NCBI GenBank assembly: GCA_013288745.1
Contig: JABDBG010000009.1
Coordinates: 1 to 50,083, forward strand
Direction of reading: 5' to 3'
Length of the DNA stretch: 50,083 bases
From: Bacteroidota bacterium
GTDB lineage: Bacteria; Bacteroidota; Bacteroidia; Chitinophagales; Chitinophagaceae
Part shown: piece after piece, positions 15,750 to 24,112 of the stretch
Layout of the letters: each line of letters begins with the position of its first letter
Numbering within the stretch: position 1 is the stretch's first letter
Program-made: the position numbers and the translations under genes
The notes under the pieces: model-generated
Told to the model about the DNA's origin: nothing
Databases searched by the model: none
The model's input: only the letters and a program-made list of their open reading frames with translations

Positions 15750-16346
15750 ATGGCTTATAAAAAAATTGAAGAGTACGACGAAAAAGTGACATCAGGATTG
15801 ATGAAAACTTATAAAGAAAGTATTGCTTTATTGGGAGAAGACCCTGAAAGAGAAGGATTGATCAAAACGCCTGAACGCATGGCGAAAGCGATGCAGTTCA
15901 TGACGCAAGGATATGATCTCAATGCAAATGATATTTTAAACTCAGCTAAGTTTCATGAAGATGTTAGTGAGATGATCATTGTAAAAGATATTGAATTGTA
16001 CAGCATGTGCGAACACCATATGTTGCCATTTTATGGTAAGGCGCATGTGGCTTATATTTCCAATGGTTGGATAACAGGCCTGAGTAAAATTGCAAGAGTG
16101 GTGGATGTTTATAGCCGAAGGTTGCAGGTGCAGGAAAGATTAACGCACCAGATATTAACTTCTATTAAAGAATCGTTAAATCCCATTGGTGTAGCTGTTG
16201 TAATTGAAGCGTCGCATTTGTGTATGATGATGCGTGGAGTACAGAAACAAAATTCTGTTACCACTACTTCTGCTTTTGACGGGGAATTTATGAAAAATAC
16301 AACGCGTAGCGAGTTCTTAAAATTAATTAGCGCTAAATTACACTAG
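15750..16346 (+). CDS. folE: GTP cyclohydrolase I
   Basis: This 198-residue enzyme converts GTP to dihydroneopterin triphosphate, the entry to folate, tetrahydropterin and queuosine synthesis. Conserved elements are [33 protein letters not shown] with the zinc Cys and His, [23 protein letters not shown], and [11 protein letters not shown] with the second zinc Cys. I start at ATG 15750; a longer frame from 15681 reads through the palindromic repeat and gives a non-family extension. Together with the two upstream T-fold genes it forms a pterin module, closed by a terminator at 16368. Confidence 0.95.
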   Translation: MAYKKIEEYDEKVTSGLMKTYKESIALLGEDPEREGLIKTPERMAKAMQFMTQGYDLNANDILNSAKFHEDVSEMIIVKDIELYSMCEHHMLPFYGKAHVAYISNGWITGLSKIARVVDVYSRRLQVQERLTHQILTSIKESLNPIGVAVVIEASHLCMMMRGVQKQNSVTTTSAFDGEFMKNTTRSEFLKLISAKLH

Positions 16347-16367
16347 TAATAAAAATTCTACTTTATC

Positions 16368-16393
16368 AAATCCCTCTTTTGAGGGATTTTTTG
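16368..16393 (+). terminator. Intrinsic terminator after folE
   Basis: Stem AAATCCCTC / GAGGGATTT with a TTTT loop and a following T-run, 22 bases after the folE stop. Confidence 0.9.
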
Positions 16394-16424
16394 TTTTCTT
16401 TGTACTCTCAATAAAAAATTAACG

Positions 16425-17315
16425 ATGAAGCATGCTTATGTATTCCCGGGACAGGGAAGTCAATTTTCCGGAATGGGAAAAAATCTATACGAATCAAATG
16501 CAACAGCAAAGGAATTATTTGAACAGGCGAATGAAATTTTAGGTTTCCGTATTTCAGATACTATGTTCACAGGAACAGATGAAGATCTAAAGCAAACAAA
16601 CGTAACACAGCCTGCAGTGTTTTTACATTCAGTGATTGCGTTTAAAACTTTGGATAATATCAAGCCTGATATGGTAGCAGGGCATTCATTGGGTGAATTC
16701 TCTGCGTTGGTAGCTAATAATACTTTAAGTTTCGTTGATGCATTAAAGCTTGTTTCAATAAGAGCGAAAGCGATGCAAAAAGCTTGCGAATTAAATCCTT
16801 CCACAATGGCTGCCATACTTGCGTTAGATGATGCAATAGCAGAAAAAATATGCGCAGAAGTTACCGCAGAGACCGGTGAGATCGTCGTAGCAGCAAATTA
16901 TAATTGTCCCGGTCAGTTAGTGATCAGCGGATCAATAAAAGGAATAGAAATAGCATGTGAAAAAATGAAAGCTGCCGGTGCAAAAAGAGCATTGGTATTG
17001 CCTGTAGGCGGAGCATTTCACTCACCGTTAATGCTGCCTGCCAAAGAAGAGTTAGCCACAGCAATTGAAGCAACAACTTTTAGTAATCCTTCTTGTGCTG
17101 TCTATCAAAACGTGATAGCAAAAGCTGTTACAGATGCAACGCAGATCAAAAAGAATTTGATCGATCAGTTAACAGGTGCTGTTCGCTGGACACAAAGCGT
17201 ACAAAGCATGATCGCAGACGGCGCAACTCATTTTACAGAAGTTGGTCCGGGTAAGGTATTGCAAGGATTAGTGATGAAGATCAATAAGGAAATGGTTGCG
17301 GATGGTGTGAATTAG
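16425..17315 (+). CDS. fabD: Malonyl-CoA:ACP transacylase
   Basis: This 296-residue acyltransferase loads malonyl groups on acyl carrier protein for fatty-acid synthesis. It shows the N-terminal FPGQGSQFSGMGKNL, the nucleophile Ser in VAGHSLGEFSALVA (near residue 92), and the catalytic His in PVGGAFHSPLM. It stands alone between the folE terminator and a convergent gene; the 108-bp TGTCTGAA-type repeat fills the whole gap after its stop. Confidence 0.94.
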   Translation: MKHAYVFPGQGSQFSGMGKNLYESNATAKELFEQANEILGFRISDTMFTGTDEDLKQTNVTQPAVFLHSVIAFKTLDNIKPDMVAGHSLGEFSALVANNTLSFVDALKLVSIRAKAMQKACELNPSTMAAILALDDAIAEKICAEVTAETGEIVVAANYNCPGQLVISGSIKGIEIACEKMKAAGAKRALVLPVGGAFHSPLMLPAKEELATAIEATTFSNPSCAVYQNVIAKAVTDATQIKKNLIDQLTGAVRWTQSVQSMIADGATHFTEVGPGKVLQGLVMKINKEMVADGVN

Positions 17316-17320
17316 GTTGT

Positions 17321-17428
17321 TGTATGAATTGGGATTCGTCGGATTCCGGGATTAATGGATTCGCGAAGATCTAGCGAATTTAATTTTAATCTTAAAATCC
17401 CTAAATCCGACGAATCCCAATTCAGACA
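17321..17428 (+). repeat. Palindromic intergenic repeat, TGTCTGAA family, copy B
   Basis: A 108-bp element with terminal inverted repeats GAATTGGGATTCGTCGGATT / AATCCGACGAATCCCAATTC, ending TTCAGACA (the left end is degenerate, TGTATGAA). Its interior is the reverse complement of the interior of copy A at 3157-3261. It begins 6 bases after the fabD stop and ends 4 bases before the stop of the convergent gene, so it occupies the whole spacer. It may also serve as a bidirectional hairpin terminator. Confidence 0.87.
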
Positions 17429-17431
17429 AAC

Positions 17432-18433
17432 TTATTGCACTAATGTCCACTTTGCATTCTCTATATCATTCCCAATGGTGCTGGTTTGTATCCTTCCGAA
17501 TTTTACATTGAGGTAAGTTCCGTCATTTACATTTCTCAAGTAAAATAAATTCGAATTGCTAACAGGTTCCATTATCCACATAGATGATTTTGAATTGTAA
17601 TTATCAGAGATCATTGAAGTAGGGTCTTCTGTGCTAATAAAATTTCCTGTTTGTTTATTTTTTATGATATAATAATTGCCTCCCATTACTGGCACTAATT
17701 TCCATTGCGCACTCCACGAGTTATTATCAATATCACCACAGCTAAGGTATCCTTGCTGACTATTTAAATAGGTTCCTTTTGATACATTCATGATCTTAGA
17801 AAAATTTGCATCCCTATCTCTATCAGGAGGTGGAGGTGGAGCTTGTTGTTGTACTGACTGAGTGTTCATATTATTATCATAATTGGAAGCAGCAGGCTGT
17901 AACATATTAGCCAAGTATTGTACTTGCATATTCGGGCGTTCATTTAGGGGAACAATAACAATAGCGCTTGTTGTGATCGTTTGCCCTGCTTTTATCCATG
18001 AACCGATCTGAACAAATCTTTTATTCTGTATTATTTTACCGTTACAATCTTTGTCATCTACCAGCGCCATAACGGTACAGGGAACTGCAGATATGATCGC
18101 TGATTTTGATGTTAACCTTGCACCCGTTGCATTGAGGCAGTTGAATTGCGCAAGTTGGTCATTTGTATTGCCGTTATTATTCCAGCCATCTTTATATAAA
18201 ATTATTTTCGGATCTGTGCTGGTATTGGTAACATAGAATTGAATTGAATATCTGGAGAAATTTCCTTTTGAACCAACTTCCTTTTGCTCTTCATTTTTAA
18301 TATTAAAACCCATTGTTAATCCATTAACAACAGCTGGCGATGATTCTGTTACGGTATAAGCTTGTGCCTGTGCAAATGAATTTGTAAAACAACTAACACA
18401 GAATAACATAGATAAAAATAGAGATTTTGACAT
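17432..18433 (-). CDS. Secreted protein with C-terminal beta-trefoil-like region
   Basis: This 333-residue protein starts with a signal peptide (MSKSLFLSMLFCVSCF...SFAQAQA). The N-terminal part (to about residue 190) is a beta-rich domain I do not recognise. A proline-rich linker (QQAPPPPPDRDRD) joins it to a C-terminal region with three similar units, each with a GTYLN or GNFIS type start and a trailing W (AQWKLVP, SMWIMEP, AKWTLVQ), resembling a ricin-type/trefoil carbohydrate-binding fold. ATG 18433 is chosen because the upstream in-frame ATG (18457) falls inside a well-formed promoter. It is probably extracellular or outer-membrane associated; function unknown. Confidence 0.75.
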   Translation of the reverse strand: MSKSLFLSMLFCVSCFTNSFAQAQAYTVTESSPAVVNGLTMGFNIKNEEQKEVGSKGNFSRYSIQFYVTNTSTDPKIILYKDGWNNNGNTNDQLAQFNCLNATGARLTSKSAIISAVPCTVMALVDDKDCNGKIIQNKRFVQIGSWIKAGQTITTSAIVIVPLNERPNMQVQYLANMLQPAASNYDNNMNTQSVQQQAPPPPPDRDRDANFSKIMNVSKGTYLNSQQGYLSCGDIDNNSWSAQWKLVPVMGGNYYIIKNKQTGNFISTEDPTSMISDNYNSKSSMWIMEPVSNSNLFYLRNVNDGTYLNVKFGRIQTSTIGNDIENAKWTLVQ

Positions 18434-18454
18434 AGCGTAGTTTTTGGTTAGAGC

Positions 18455-18486
18455 CAAATCTATATAAATTACAATTTGAATTCAAA
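18455..18486 (-). promoter_or_regulatory. Promoter of the secreted trefoil-like protein
   Basis: Minus-strand TTTG (18486-18483), 20-base spacer, then TAGATTTG (18462-18455), a full Bacteroidota -33/-7 match. It lies 21 bases before the chosen ATG at 18433 and excludes the longer start. Confidence 0.75.
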
Positions 18487-18502
18487 TAAAAATTCAGGTA
18501 AA

Positions 18503-18532
18503 CAAAAATGCCGGGCAACAGCCCGGCATTTT
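18503..18532 (-). terminator. Intrinsic terminator after mdh
   Basis: Perfect 10-bp stem AATGCCGGGC / GCCCGGCATT with a four-base loop, and on the minus strand a run of T follows. It lies about 20 bases after the mdh stop. Confidence 0.92.
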
Positions 18533-18551
18533 CTATATGCTATATCAACTA

Positions 18552-19481
18552 TTATAAAGTACTCAATACATTATTCATGCTTCTGACAGCATCAGCGCTT
18601 TTACTGAAAGCTGCCTGTTCTTCTGCATTTAATTTGAGGTCAATGATCTTTTCCCAACCGTTTCTGCCAATGATGACAGGAACGCCCATGCAGATATCTT
18701 TTTGTCCGTATTCACCATCAAGGCTAACAGAACAAGTGATCAGTCTTTTTTCATTTCTTAAAATGCTTTCTACCATTTGTGCACATGCCGCACCCGGTGC
18801 ATACCATGCAGATGTTCCGATCAACGCAGTTAATGTAGCACCACCGATCATTGTATCAGCAGCAACTTTTTTCAATGCATCAGCACTTAAAAAATTACTA
18901 ACCGGAGAACCCTGGTAAGTAGCCAATCTTGTTAAAGGGATCATTGTTGTATCACCATGTCCGCCTACAACAAAACCTTGTATCTCGTTAGGAGAACAGC
19001 CAATAGCCTGACTTAAATAATAATTAAATCGACTGCTATCTAAAGCGCCACCCATACCAATAATTCTATTTTTCGAAATACCACTTGATTTTAGAGCCAG
19101 GTAAGTCATCGTATCCATTGGGTTACTGATGATAACGAAGATCGCTTTAGGAGAATGTTTCAAAATACTTTCTGTAACGCCTTTTACGATACCTGCGTTG
19201 ATGCCGATCAATTCTTCTCTTGTCATGCCCGGTTTACGTGGTAAGCCTGAAGTGATCACAACTACATCACTGTTAGCAGTTTTAGCATAGTCATTAGTAC
19301 TACCAATGATCTTTGTATCAAAACCTAATAGGGAAGCGGTTTGCATCATATCGATAGATTTGCCTTCAGCAAAGCCTTCTCTGATATCTAACAAAACTAA
19401 TTCCTCGCAAAGCTCTAAACGAGCGATATTATCAGCACAAGTTGCACCTACGGCACCTGCACCTACAACAGTAACTTTCAT
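18552..19481 (-). CDS. mdh: Malate dehydrogenase
   Basis: This 309-residue NAD-dependent dehydrogenase interconverts malate and oxaloacetate. It has the Rossmann motif VVGAGAVGATCADNIA, LLDIREGFAEGKS, the loop SGLPRKPGMTREELI (the Arg that favours malate over lactate) and the active-site His in VVGGHGDTTMIP. It is the LDH-like type common in Bacteroidota. A full promoter precedes it and a strong terminator follows, so it is likely a single-gene transcript. Confidence 0.95.
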   Translation of the reverse strand: MKVTVVGAGAVGATCADNIARLELCEELVLLDIREGFAEGKSIDMMQTASLLGFDTKIIGSTNDYAKTANSDVVVITSGLPRKPGMTREELIGINAGIVKGVTESILKHSPKAIFVIISNPMDTMTYLALKSSGISKNRIIGMGGALDSSRFNYYLSQAIGCSPNEIQGFVVGGHGDTTMIPLTRLATYQGSPVSNFLSADALKKVAADTMIGGATLTALIGTSAWYAPGAACAQMVESILRNEKRLITCSVSLDGEYGQKDICMGVPVIIGRNGWEKIIDLKLNAEEQAAFSKSADAVRSMNNVLSTL

Positions 19482-19522
19482 GATAACTAACTTTTTATAA
19501 GTGGTGGAATTTATTTGCGCTG

Positions 19523-19551
19523 CAAAGGTAATAGATTACCCTGTTTGGCAA
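19523..19551 (-). promoter_or_regulatory. Promoter of mdh
   Basis: On the minus strand TTG (19551-19549), 18-base spacer, TACCTTTG (19530-19523), about 40 bases upstream of the ATG. Confidence 0.75.
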
Positions 19552-19565
19552 TAAGTAATCCTGAA

Positions 19566-20066
19566 TTATTTCTTAAACGCCGCTAATATTGTAGGGATTG
19601 GTACATTTCCTGTAAAGCCGGTTATGTAGTTACCTATTTTATCATATAACAGCATTGTAGGAAAAAAATGAGGTCGTAATTTATCACCCAGGTGATAGGC
19701 CCAATCCTGTCCCATAGTGAAATTAGGAAGTGAATCTATATTGTAGTCTGTATAAAATTGTTTAACGTGCGCATAAGGCATCGGCGTTATCATTAAAACC
19801 TGTATATCTTTTAATTCGTTTTTATATGCTAAAAATTCTTTTGTTTCTTTCTGGCAATGCTCACAATCCGGACTAAAGAAAACCAATAAAAAAGGATGGC
19901 CTCTTTTTACAACATCTTTTTTTGTAACGGTAACACTATCGGGAGCTTTTGCTATTTCAAAATCAGGGATAGAAGTGTTTCTCAAAAAGTTAAATGAAGT
20001 GTCTGCCTGGGCAAAAGTTATTTGTGCTGCAGTTAATATTGATAATAATAAGATAAGTTTTTTCAT
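19566..20066 (-). CDS. Secreted thioredoxin-like protein (TlpA/AhpC-TSA type)
   Basis: A 166-residue protein with a signal peptide (MKKLILLLSILTAAQITFAQA) and one thioredoxin-fold domain. The redox motif is CEHC in FFSPDCEHCQKET, and the cis-Pro region is near HFFPTMLLYD. I infer an exported thiol-disulfide reductase or resolvase acting in the periplasm. ATG 20066 is chosen because it begins the signal peptide; the longer frame from 20180 adds 38 residues without character and would extend back toward the efp promoter region. Partner and substrate are unknown. Confidence 0.85.
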   Translation of the reverse strand: MKKLILLLSILTAAQITFAQADTSFNFLRNTSIPDFEIAKAPDSVTVTKKDVVKRGHPFLLVFFSPDCEHCQKETKEFLAYKNELKDIQVLMITPMPYAHVKQFYTDYNIDSLPNFTMGQDWAYHLGDKLRPHFFPTMLLYDKIGNYITGFTGNVPIPTILAAFKK

Positions 20067-20164
20067 AACAGTTTTTTGTAAAGCTAATTTTTTGTTTATG
20101 AATGGGTTGTTAAAGGTTTTGCAAGCAATTATATAATGAATTTCGGTTTTCCCGTTTCTCTCGT

Positions 20165-20172
20165 TACTTTTG
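20165..20172 (+). promoter_or_regulatory. -7 element TACTTTTG for efp
   Basis: Consensus TAnnTTTG on the plus strand 34 bases before the efp ATG. The -33 side is not clear. Confidence 0.55.
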
Positions 20173-20206
20173 CCACCCAAATATATACAATTAATAAATT
20201 ATTATT

Positions 20207-20773
20207 ATGGCAACAACAGCAGATATGCGCTCAGGCCTTATTATCAAAGTGGATGGTAACTTGTACAGCGTGATAGAATTCGGTCAAAATAAGACAGCAA
20301 GAGCCGCAGCAAAAGTATGGGCCAAATTAAAAGGTGTAGATAATAACCGTACGATAGAATTGACGTGGAACAGCGGTGAGGTTATCTTTCCGGTTAGAGT
20401 TGAAAAAAAGCCTTACCAGTTTTTATATAAAGATGATAATGGTTATAACTTCATGGATAACGAAACTTTTGAGCAAATAGTAGTACAGGAAGCAATGATC
20501 GATGCTCCTAAATTCTTAAAAGACGGACAGGAAGTATCAGTAGCGATCAATGGCGAAACCGATTTGCCAATGAGTGTTGAATTACCTGATAAGTTAGTTT
20601 TAAGGGTCACCTATAGTGAACCAGGTGCAAAGGGAGATACGGCGACAAGAACGCTAAAACCGGCTACGGTAGAGACCGGAGCAACGATCAATGTACCATT
20701 ATTCGTAAATGAGGGTGATCTGATCCGTATTACGGCAAAAACAGGTGAATATGTTGAGCGTGTAAAAGAATAA
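20207..20773 (+). CDS. efp: Elongation factor P
   Basis: This 188-residue, three-domain protein (KOW-like domain then two OB domains) relieves ribosome stalling at consecutive prolines. The start MATTADMRSGLIIKVDGNLY is typical. The loop that reaches the peptidyl-transferase centre reads GQNKTARAAAKVWAKLK. It places Arg at position 32, where many EF-P proteins carry a modified Lys (PGKG). From memory, NK[ST]xR at this spot is the pattern of the Arg-type, which is rhamnosylated by EarP in Pseudomonas. No earP is in the window. It is followed by a terminator. Confidence 0.95.
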   Translation: MATTADMRSGLIIKVDGNLYSVIEFGQNKTARAAAKVWAKLKGVDNNRTIELTWNSGEVIFPVRVEKKPYQFLYKDDNGYNFMDNETFEQIVVQEAMIDAPKFLKDGQEVSVAINGETDLPMSVELPDKLVLRVTYSEPGAKGDTATRTLKPATVETGATINVPLFVNEGDLIRITAKTGEYVERVKE

Positions 20774-20793
20774 TTTTTATAAATAATTTATAC

Positions 20794-20832
20794 CAAAAGG
20801 GTCAAATTTTTAAATTTGACCCTTTTGTTTTT
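20794..20832 (+). terminator. Intrinsic terminator after efp
   Basis: A 16-bp perfect stem (CAAAAGGGTCAAATTT and its complement) with a two-base loop and a T-run, 20 bases after the efp stop. Downstream to about 20905 there are degenerate repeats of TTTTTGCCCAT. Confidence 0.92.
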
Positions 20833-20928
20833 TGCGTATTTTTTAACCGTTTTTGCCCATTTTTTGCCCATTTTTAGTGGTTTTTAATCATTTTTTGCCA
20901 TTTTTATTTAAATTTTATTTCAGAAAGA

Positions 20929-20961
20929 TTTGTAATTTTGATAAATCATTGCCTATCTTAG
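20929..20961 (+). promoter_or_regulatory. Promoter of accB-accC
   Basis: TTTG (20929-20932), 21-base spacer, TATCTTAG (20954-20961), one mismatch from TAnnTTTG; 27 bases before the accB ATG. Confidence 0.65.
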
Positions 20962-20988
20962 CGGCCGTTTAAAACATTAAAACTTAAC

Positions 20989-21462
20989 ATGGACATTAAA
21001 CAAATTCAGGAGCTGGTTAAGCTCATCAATAAAAGTAACATTGGAGAATTAACGATTGAAGAAGGAGAAACAAAGATCACCATCAAACAAAAGAAAGAGC
21101 CATCACAAACAATAGTGTCTTCAATGCCTGTTAGTTCGTCTGCACCGGTTCAACAACAAGCAGCAATAGCAGCTCCAGCTAATACTACACCTACAGCACC
21201 GGCATTACCAAAAGAGGATAACCTGATAGCAGTAAGAAGCCCGATGATCGGAACCTTCTACCGCCAGGCTGGTCCGGGTAAACCAATATTCGCAAACGTT
21301 GGAGATGAAATTGAAGTAGGCAAAGTGGTATGTATCATTGAAGCTATGAAATTATTCAACGAGATCGAAAGCGAAGTAAAAGGCAAAATAGTAAAAGTAT
21401 TAGTAGAAGATGCTAGTCCGGTTGAATTTGACCAACCTTTATTCTTAGTAGATCCAAGCTAA
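20989..21462 (+). CDS. accB: Biotin carboxyl carrier protein of acetyl-CoA carboxylase
   Basis: This 157-residue protein carries biotin on the Lys of CIIEAMKLFNEIE, in a C-terminal biotinyl domain (about residues 80-157). The N terminus (DIKQIQELVKLINKSNIGEL) is the AccB-type helix, joined by an Ala/Pro/Gln-rich flexible linker. Biotin carboxylase (accC) follows on the same strand, the usual pair, so both feed malonyl-CoA to fatty-acid synthesis along with fabD a few kilobases upstream. Confidence 0.95.
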   Translation: MDIKQIQELVKLINKSNIGELTIEEGETKITIKQKKEPSQTIVSSMPVSSSAPVQQQAAIAAPANTTPTAPALPKEDNLIAVRSPMIGTFYRQAGPGKPIFANVGDEIEVGKVVCIIEAMKLFNEIESEVKGKIVKVLVEDASPVEFDQPLFLVDPS

Positions 21463-21471
21463 TTTGATAAT

Positions 21472-21549
21472 TAATAGATTTGGTGATTTGGAGATGAGCA
21501 ATCATCGCTGGTCATCATCACATCATCAAATTATCACATCACCAAATTG
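21472..21549. repeat. Intergenic palindrome of ATTTGGTGAT/ATCACCAAAT words
   Basis: The left arm has GATTTGGTGATTTGG and the right arm CATCATCAAATTATCACATC then ACCAAATTG. It lies between accB and accC, inside their probable operon. Confidence 0.65.
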
Positions 21550-21555
21550 AAATAA

Positions 21556-22908
21556 ATGTTTAAAAAGATATTGATTGCTAACAGAGGAGAGATCGCACTT
21601 CGTGTGATACGTACTTGCAGAGAAATGGGCATAAAAACAGTAGCGGTTTATTCTACTGCTGATAAAGATAGTTTACACGTAAAATTTGCTGACGAAGCTG
21701 TTTGTATTGGCAAGCCTAGTAGCACAGATTCTTACCTGAATATTCCTCACATCATGGCGGCTGCAGAAATTACCAATGCAGATGCTATTCACCCGGGTTA
21801 TGGATTTCTTGCAGAAAATTCAAAGTTTGCACAAATATGTAGCGACCATGGAATTAAATTTATCGGGCCAACACCTGAGATGATCAATTCTATGGGTGAT
21901 AAAATTACTGCTAAAGAAACCATGATAAAGGCAGGTGTGCCTGTTGTACCCGGAAGTGGCGGTTTATTGGAAAGTGTTGACCAGGCAAAAAAATTAGCAA
22001 AAGAAAAAGTTGGTTATCCTGTTATATTAAAAGCAACAGCTGGTGGTGGTGGTAAAGGAATGCGTGTAGTATGGAACGAAGCTGAAATGGAAAAGGCTTT
22101 TGACAATGCTAAAACAGAAGCCGCTGCCTCATTTAAGAATGATGGTATCTACATGGAAAAATTTGTTGAAGAACCGCGTCATATAGAAATTCAAATTGCC
22201 GGAGATCAGTTCGGAAATGTTTGTCACTTAAGCGAAAGGGATTGTTCAATTCAACGCCGTCACCAAAAGTTGGTAGAAGAATCACCTTCTCCTTTTATGA
22301 CACCTGAACTACGCGAAGCGATGGGTACTGCGGCTATTAAAGCAGCCTCTGCTATCAACTACGAAAGTGTTGGTACCATTGAGTTTTTGGTTGATAAGAA
22401 CCGCAACTTCTATTTCATGGAAATGAATACACGTATCCAGGTTGAACATTGTGTTACCGAAGAAGTAGTGAACTATGATCTGATCAAAGAACAAATTAAA
22501 ATTGCAGCCGGACATAAAATAAGCGGTAAAAATTATTATCCTCAAATGCATGCGATCGAATGCCGTATCAATGCAGAAGATCCTTATAATGATTTCCGCC
22601 CGAGTCCGGGTAAAATAACTGTGTTAAATACTCCCGGTGGCCATGGTGTTCGCGTTGATAGCCATGTGTATGCAGGTTATGTAATTCCTCCATACTACGA
22701 TAGTATGATCGGTAAATTAATTACTGTTGCACAAACAAGAGAAGAAGCTATTGATACAATGTACCGCGCTTTGAGCGAATACGTTGTTGAAGGTGTTAAA
22801 ACGACCATACCATTCCATTTGCAACTAATGAAGAACGAGGATTTTCGCAAAGGAAATTTCACAACAAAATTCTTAGAGTCTTTCGAAATGAAACCGCAAA
22901 AAATTTAA
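21556..22908 (+). CDS. accC: Biotin carboxylase of acetyl-CoA carboxylase
   Basis: This 450-residue ATP-grasp enzyme carboxylates the biotin on AccB. The N-terminal domain starts [19 protein letters not shown]. The ATP-binding loop is [13 protein letters not shown] (near residue 160-172). Further conserved regions are [43 protein letters not shown] and [12 protein letters not shown], which hold the metal-binding Glu and catalytic Arg. Length is normal for AccC. A terminator follows immediately. Confidence 0.95.
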   Translation: MFKKILIANRGEIALRVIRTCREMGIKTVAVYSTADKDSLHVKFADEAVCIGKPSSTDSYLNIPHIMAAAEITNADAIHPGYGFLAENSKFAQICSDHGIKFIGPTPEMINSMGDKITAKETMIKAGVPVVPGSGGLLESVDQAKKLAKEKVGYPVILKATAGGGGKGMRVVWNEAEMEKAFDNAKTEAAASFKNDGIYMEKFVEEPRHIEIQIAGDQFGNVCHLSERDCSIQRRHQKLVEESPSPFMTPELREAMGTAAIKAASAINYESVGTIEFLVDKNRNFYFMEMNTRIQVEHCVTEEVVNYDLIKEQIKIAAGHKISGKNYYPQMHAIECRINAEDPYNDFRPSPGKITVLNTPGGHGVRVDSHVYAGYVIPPYYDSMIGKLITVAQTREEAIDTMYRALSEYVVEGVKTTIPFHLQLMKNEDFRKGNFTTKFLESFEMKPQKI

Positions 22909-22925
22909 TCGAAGAATACTATTTT

Positions 22926-22958
22926 AAAAATGCAACTCTTTTGGGCTGCATTTTTTTT
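22926..22958 (+). terminator. Intrinsic terminator after accC
   Basis: AAAAATGCA / TGCATTTTT stem followed by eight T, 18 bases after the accC stop. Confidence 0.8.
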
Positions 22959-22963
22959 GCTTT

Positions 22964-23153
22964 TGTCTGAACCGTTGATTGAAGCTGATTATTTTGATAG
23001 ATTTGATTTTTGTCTGAATTGGGATTCGTCGGATTATTGGATTCGGGGATTTGTTATTTGGATTTTGTTTTCCTGATTAATTAAGTACTTTTAATATAGA
23101 AAATACGTTATCAACGTAATCATATAAATCAGTTTCAATCAAGGGTTCAGACA
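22964..23153. repeat. Composite palindromic repeat with TGTCTGAACC ends
   Basis: A 190-bp element with terminal inverted repeats of about 30 bases: the left end TGTCTGAACCGTTGATTGAA and the right end TTTCAATCAAGGGTTCAGACA correspond with few mismatches. It starts directly after the accC terminator and ends 10 bases before the arginase ATG, so it replaces most of that promoter region. Inside it is a half copy of the TGTCTGAATTGGG family (23011-23060). No reading frame is visible in it. Confidence 0.8.
23011..23060 (+). repeat. Half copy of the TGTCTGAA family, copy C, nested
   Basis: It begins TGTCTGAATTGGGATTCG, then TCGGATT, matching the ends of copies A and B. It then loses similarity after about 50 bases, with no matching right end. 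It lies within the composite element 22964-23153. Confidence 0.75.
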
Positions 23154-23163
23154 ACATAGCGAT

Positions 23164-24111
23164 ATGAAAAAAATAAAAATAATCGAAGTGCCGAGCGAGA
23201 TAGGTGCAGGTACACGCGGTGCCAGCTTAGGCATTGATGCGATAAAAATTGCAGCGCTCGATTTTATGAGCAGCCTCTTTATTAATTTCCCTTCAGAAAA
23301 AGTTGAAGTAGATAATAATTTATTATTTGAACCGGTTAAAACACCTTTTGCCAAACGCATTCACGGTATGCTTGGCTTGTACGAAAGAGTTAGCAGATCA
23401 GTTTGTGATACCATTAAATCCGGCGTGTTCCCCGTTGTATTAAGTGGCGATCATAGTACGGCGGGTGGTACTATCGCCGGCATCAAAATGGCGAAACCTA
23501 AAAGTAAATTAGGTGTAATATGGATCGACGCACATGCAGATTTGCATACGCCGTATACCACACCCAGCGGAAATTTGCACGGTATGCCTTTAGCTGCCGC
23601 AATGGCTGTTGATAATTTAGATAGTAAAGTGCATGAACCAGATGCTGCTACCATAAAAATGTGGAACGAGTTAAAGAACATCGGTAAAATAGCACCTAAA
23701 GTAGTAGGAGAAAATATTGTATTGATCTCTTTACGTGATTTTGAAAAAGAAGAAAAAGCATTAATAGAAAAGCACGGCATTAAAGTAATCACTACTGCGG
23801 AAGTAAGAAGAAACGGTGCTGAAAGCGTTTATCGCAAGGCTGTGCGTTATTTATCTTCCTGCACAGATATTTATGTAAGCTTTGATGTTGATAGTCTGGA
23901 TGCTGCTATTTCGAAGGGTACAGGCACTGCTGTAAAAAACGGTTTAAAAGAAAGAGAGCTCGAGGATATTATCAGCAAATTCATGCATAACAGCAAACTC
24001 TGTTGCTTTGAAATAACAGAAGTAAATCCAACATTAGATAAAGAGAACCTGATGGCCGAGATCGCTTTTAATATCTTACAAAGAAGCATTAATACATTGG
24101 CGATGAACTAA
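23164..24111 (+). CDS. rocF: Arginase family protein
   Basis: This 315-residue ureohydrolase has the binuclear-manganese motifs GDHST (near residue 100), DAHADLHTP and SFDVDSLD, and the substrate-loop motif PSGNLHGMPLA seen in true arginases, which split arginine to ornithine and urea. Related formimidoylglutamase or agmatinase activity is less likely given that loop. The start ATG 23164 is close behind the composite repeat. No urease or ornithine genes are near, so the physiological role is open. Confidence 0.88.
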   Translation: MKKIKIIEVPSEIGAGTRGASLGIDAIKIAALDFMSSLFINFPSEKVEVDNNLLFEPVKTPFAKRIHGMLGLYERVSRSVCDTIKSGVFPVVLSGDHSTAGGTIAGIKMAKPKSKLGVIWIDAHADLHTPYTTPSGNLHGMPLAAAMAVDNLDSKVHEPDAATIKMWNELKNIGKIAPKVVGENIVLISLRDFEKEEKALIEKHGIKVITTAEVRRNGAESVYRKAVRYLSSCTDIYVSFDVDSLDAAISKGTGTAVKNGLKERELEDIISKFMHNSKLCCFEITEVNPTLDKENLMAEIAFNILQRSINTLAMN

Positions 24112-24112
24112 A

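Noticed and set aside
20838-20905. TTTTTGCCCAT tandem words after efp as a functional array
   Set aside because: The repeats are degenerate and T-rich, and no partner or structure is evident; they may be slippage products.
22964-23153. A complete insertion sequence
   Set aside because: The element is 190 bp with no transposase gene; it fits a MITE-like non-autonomous repeat better.
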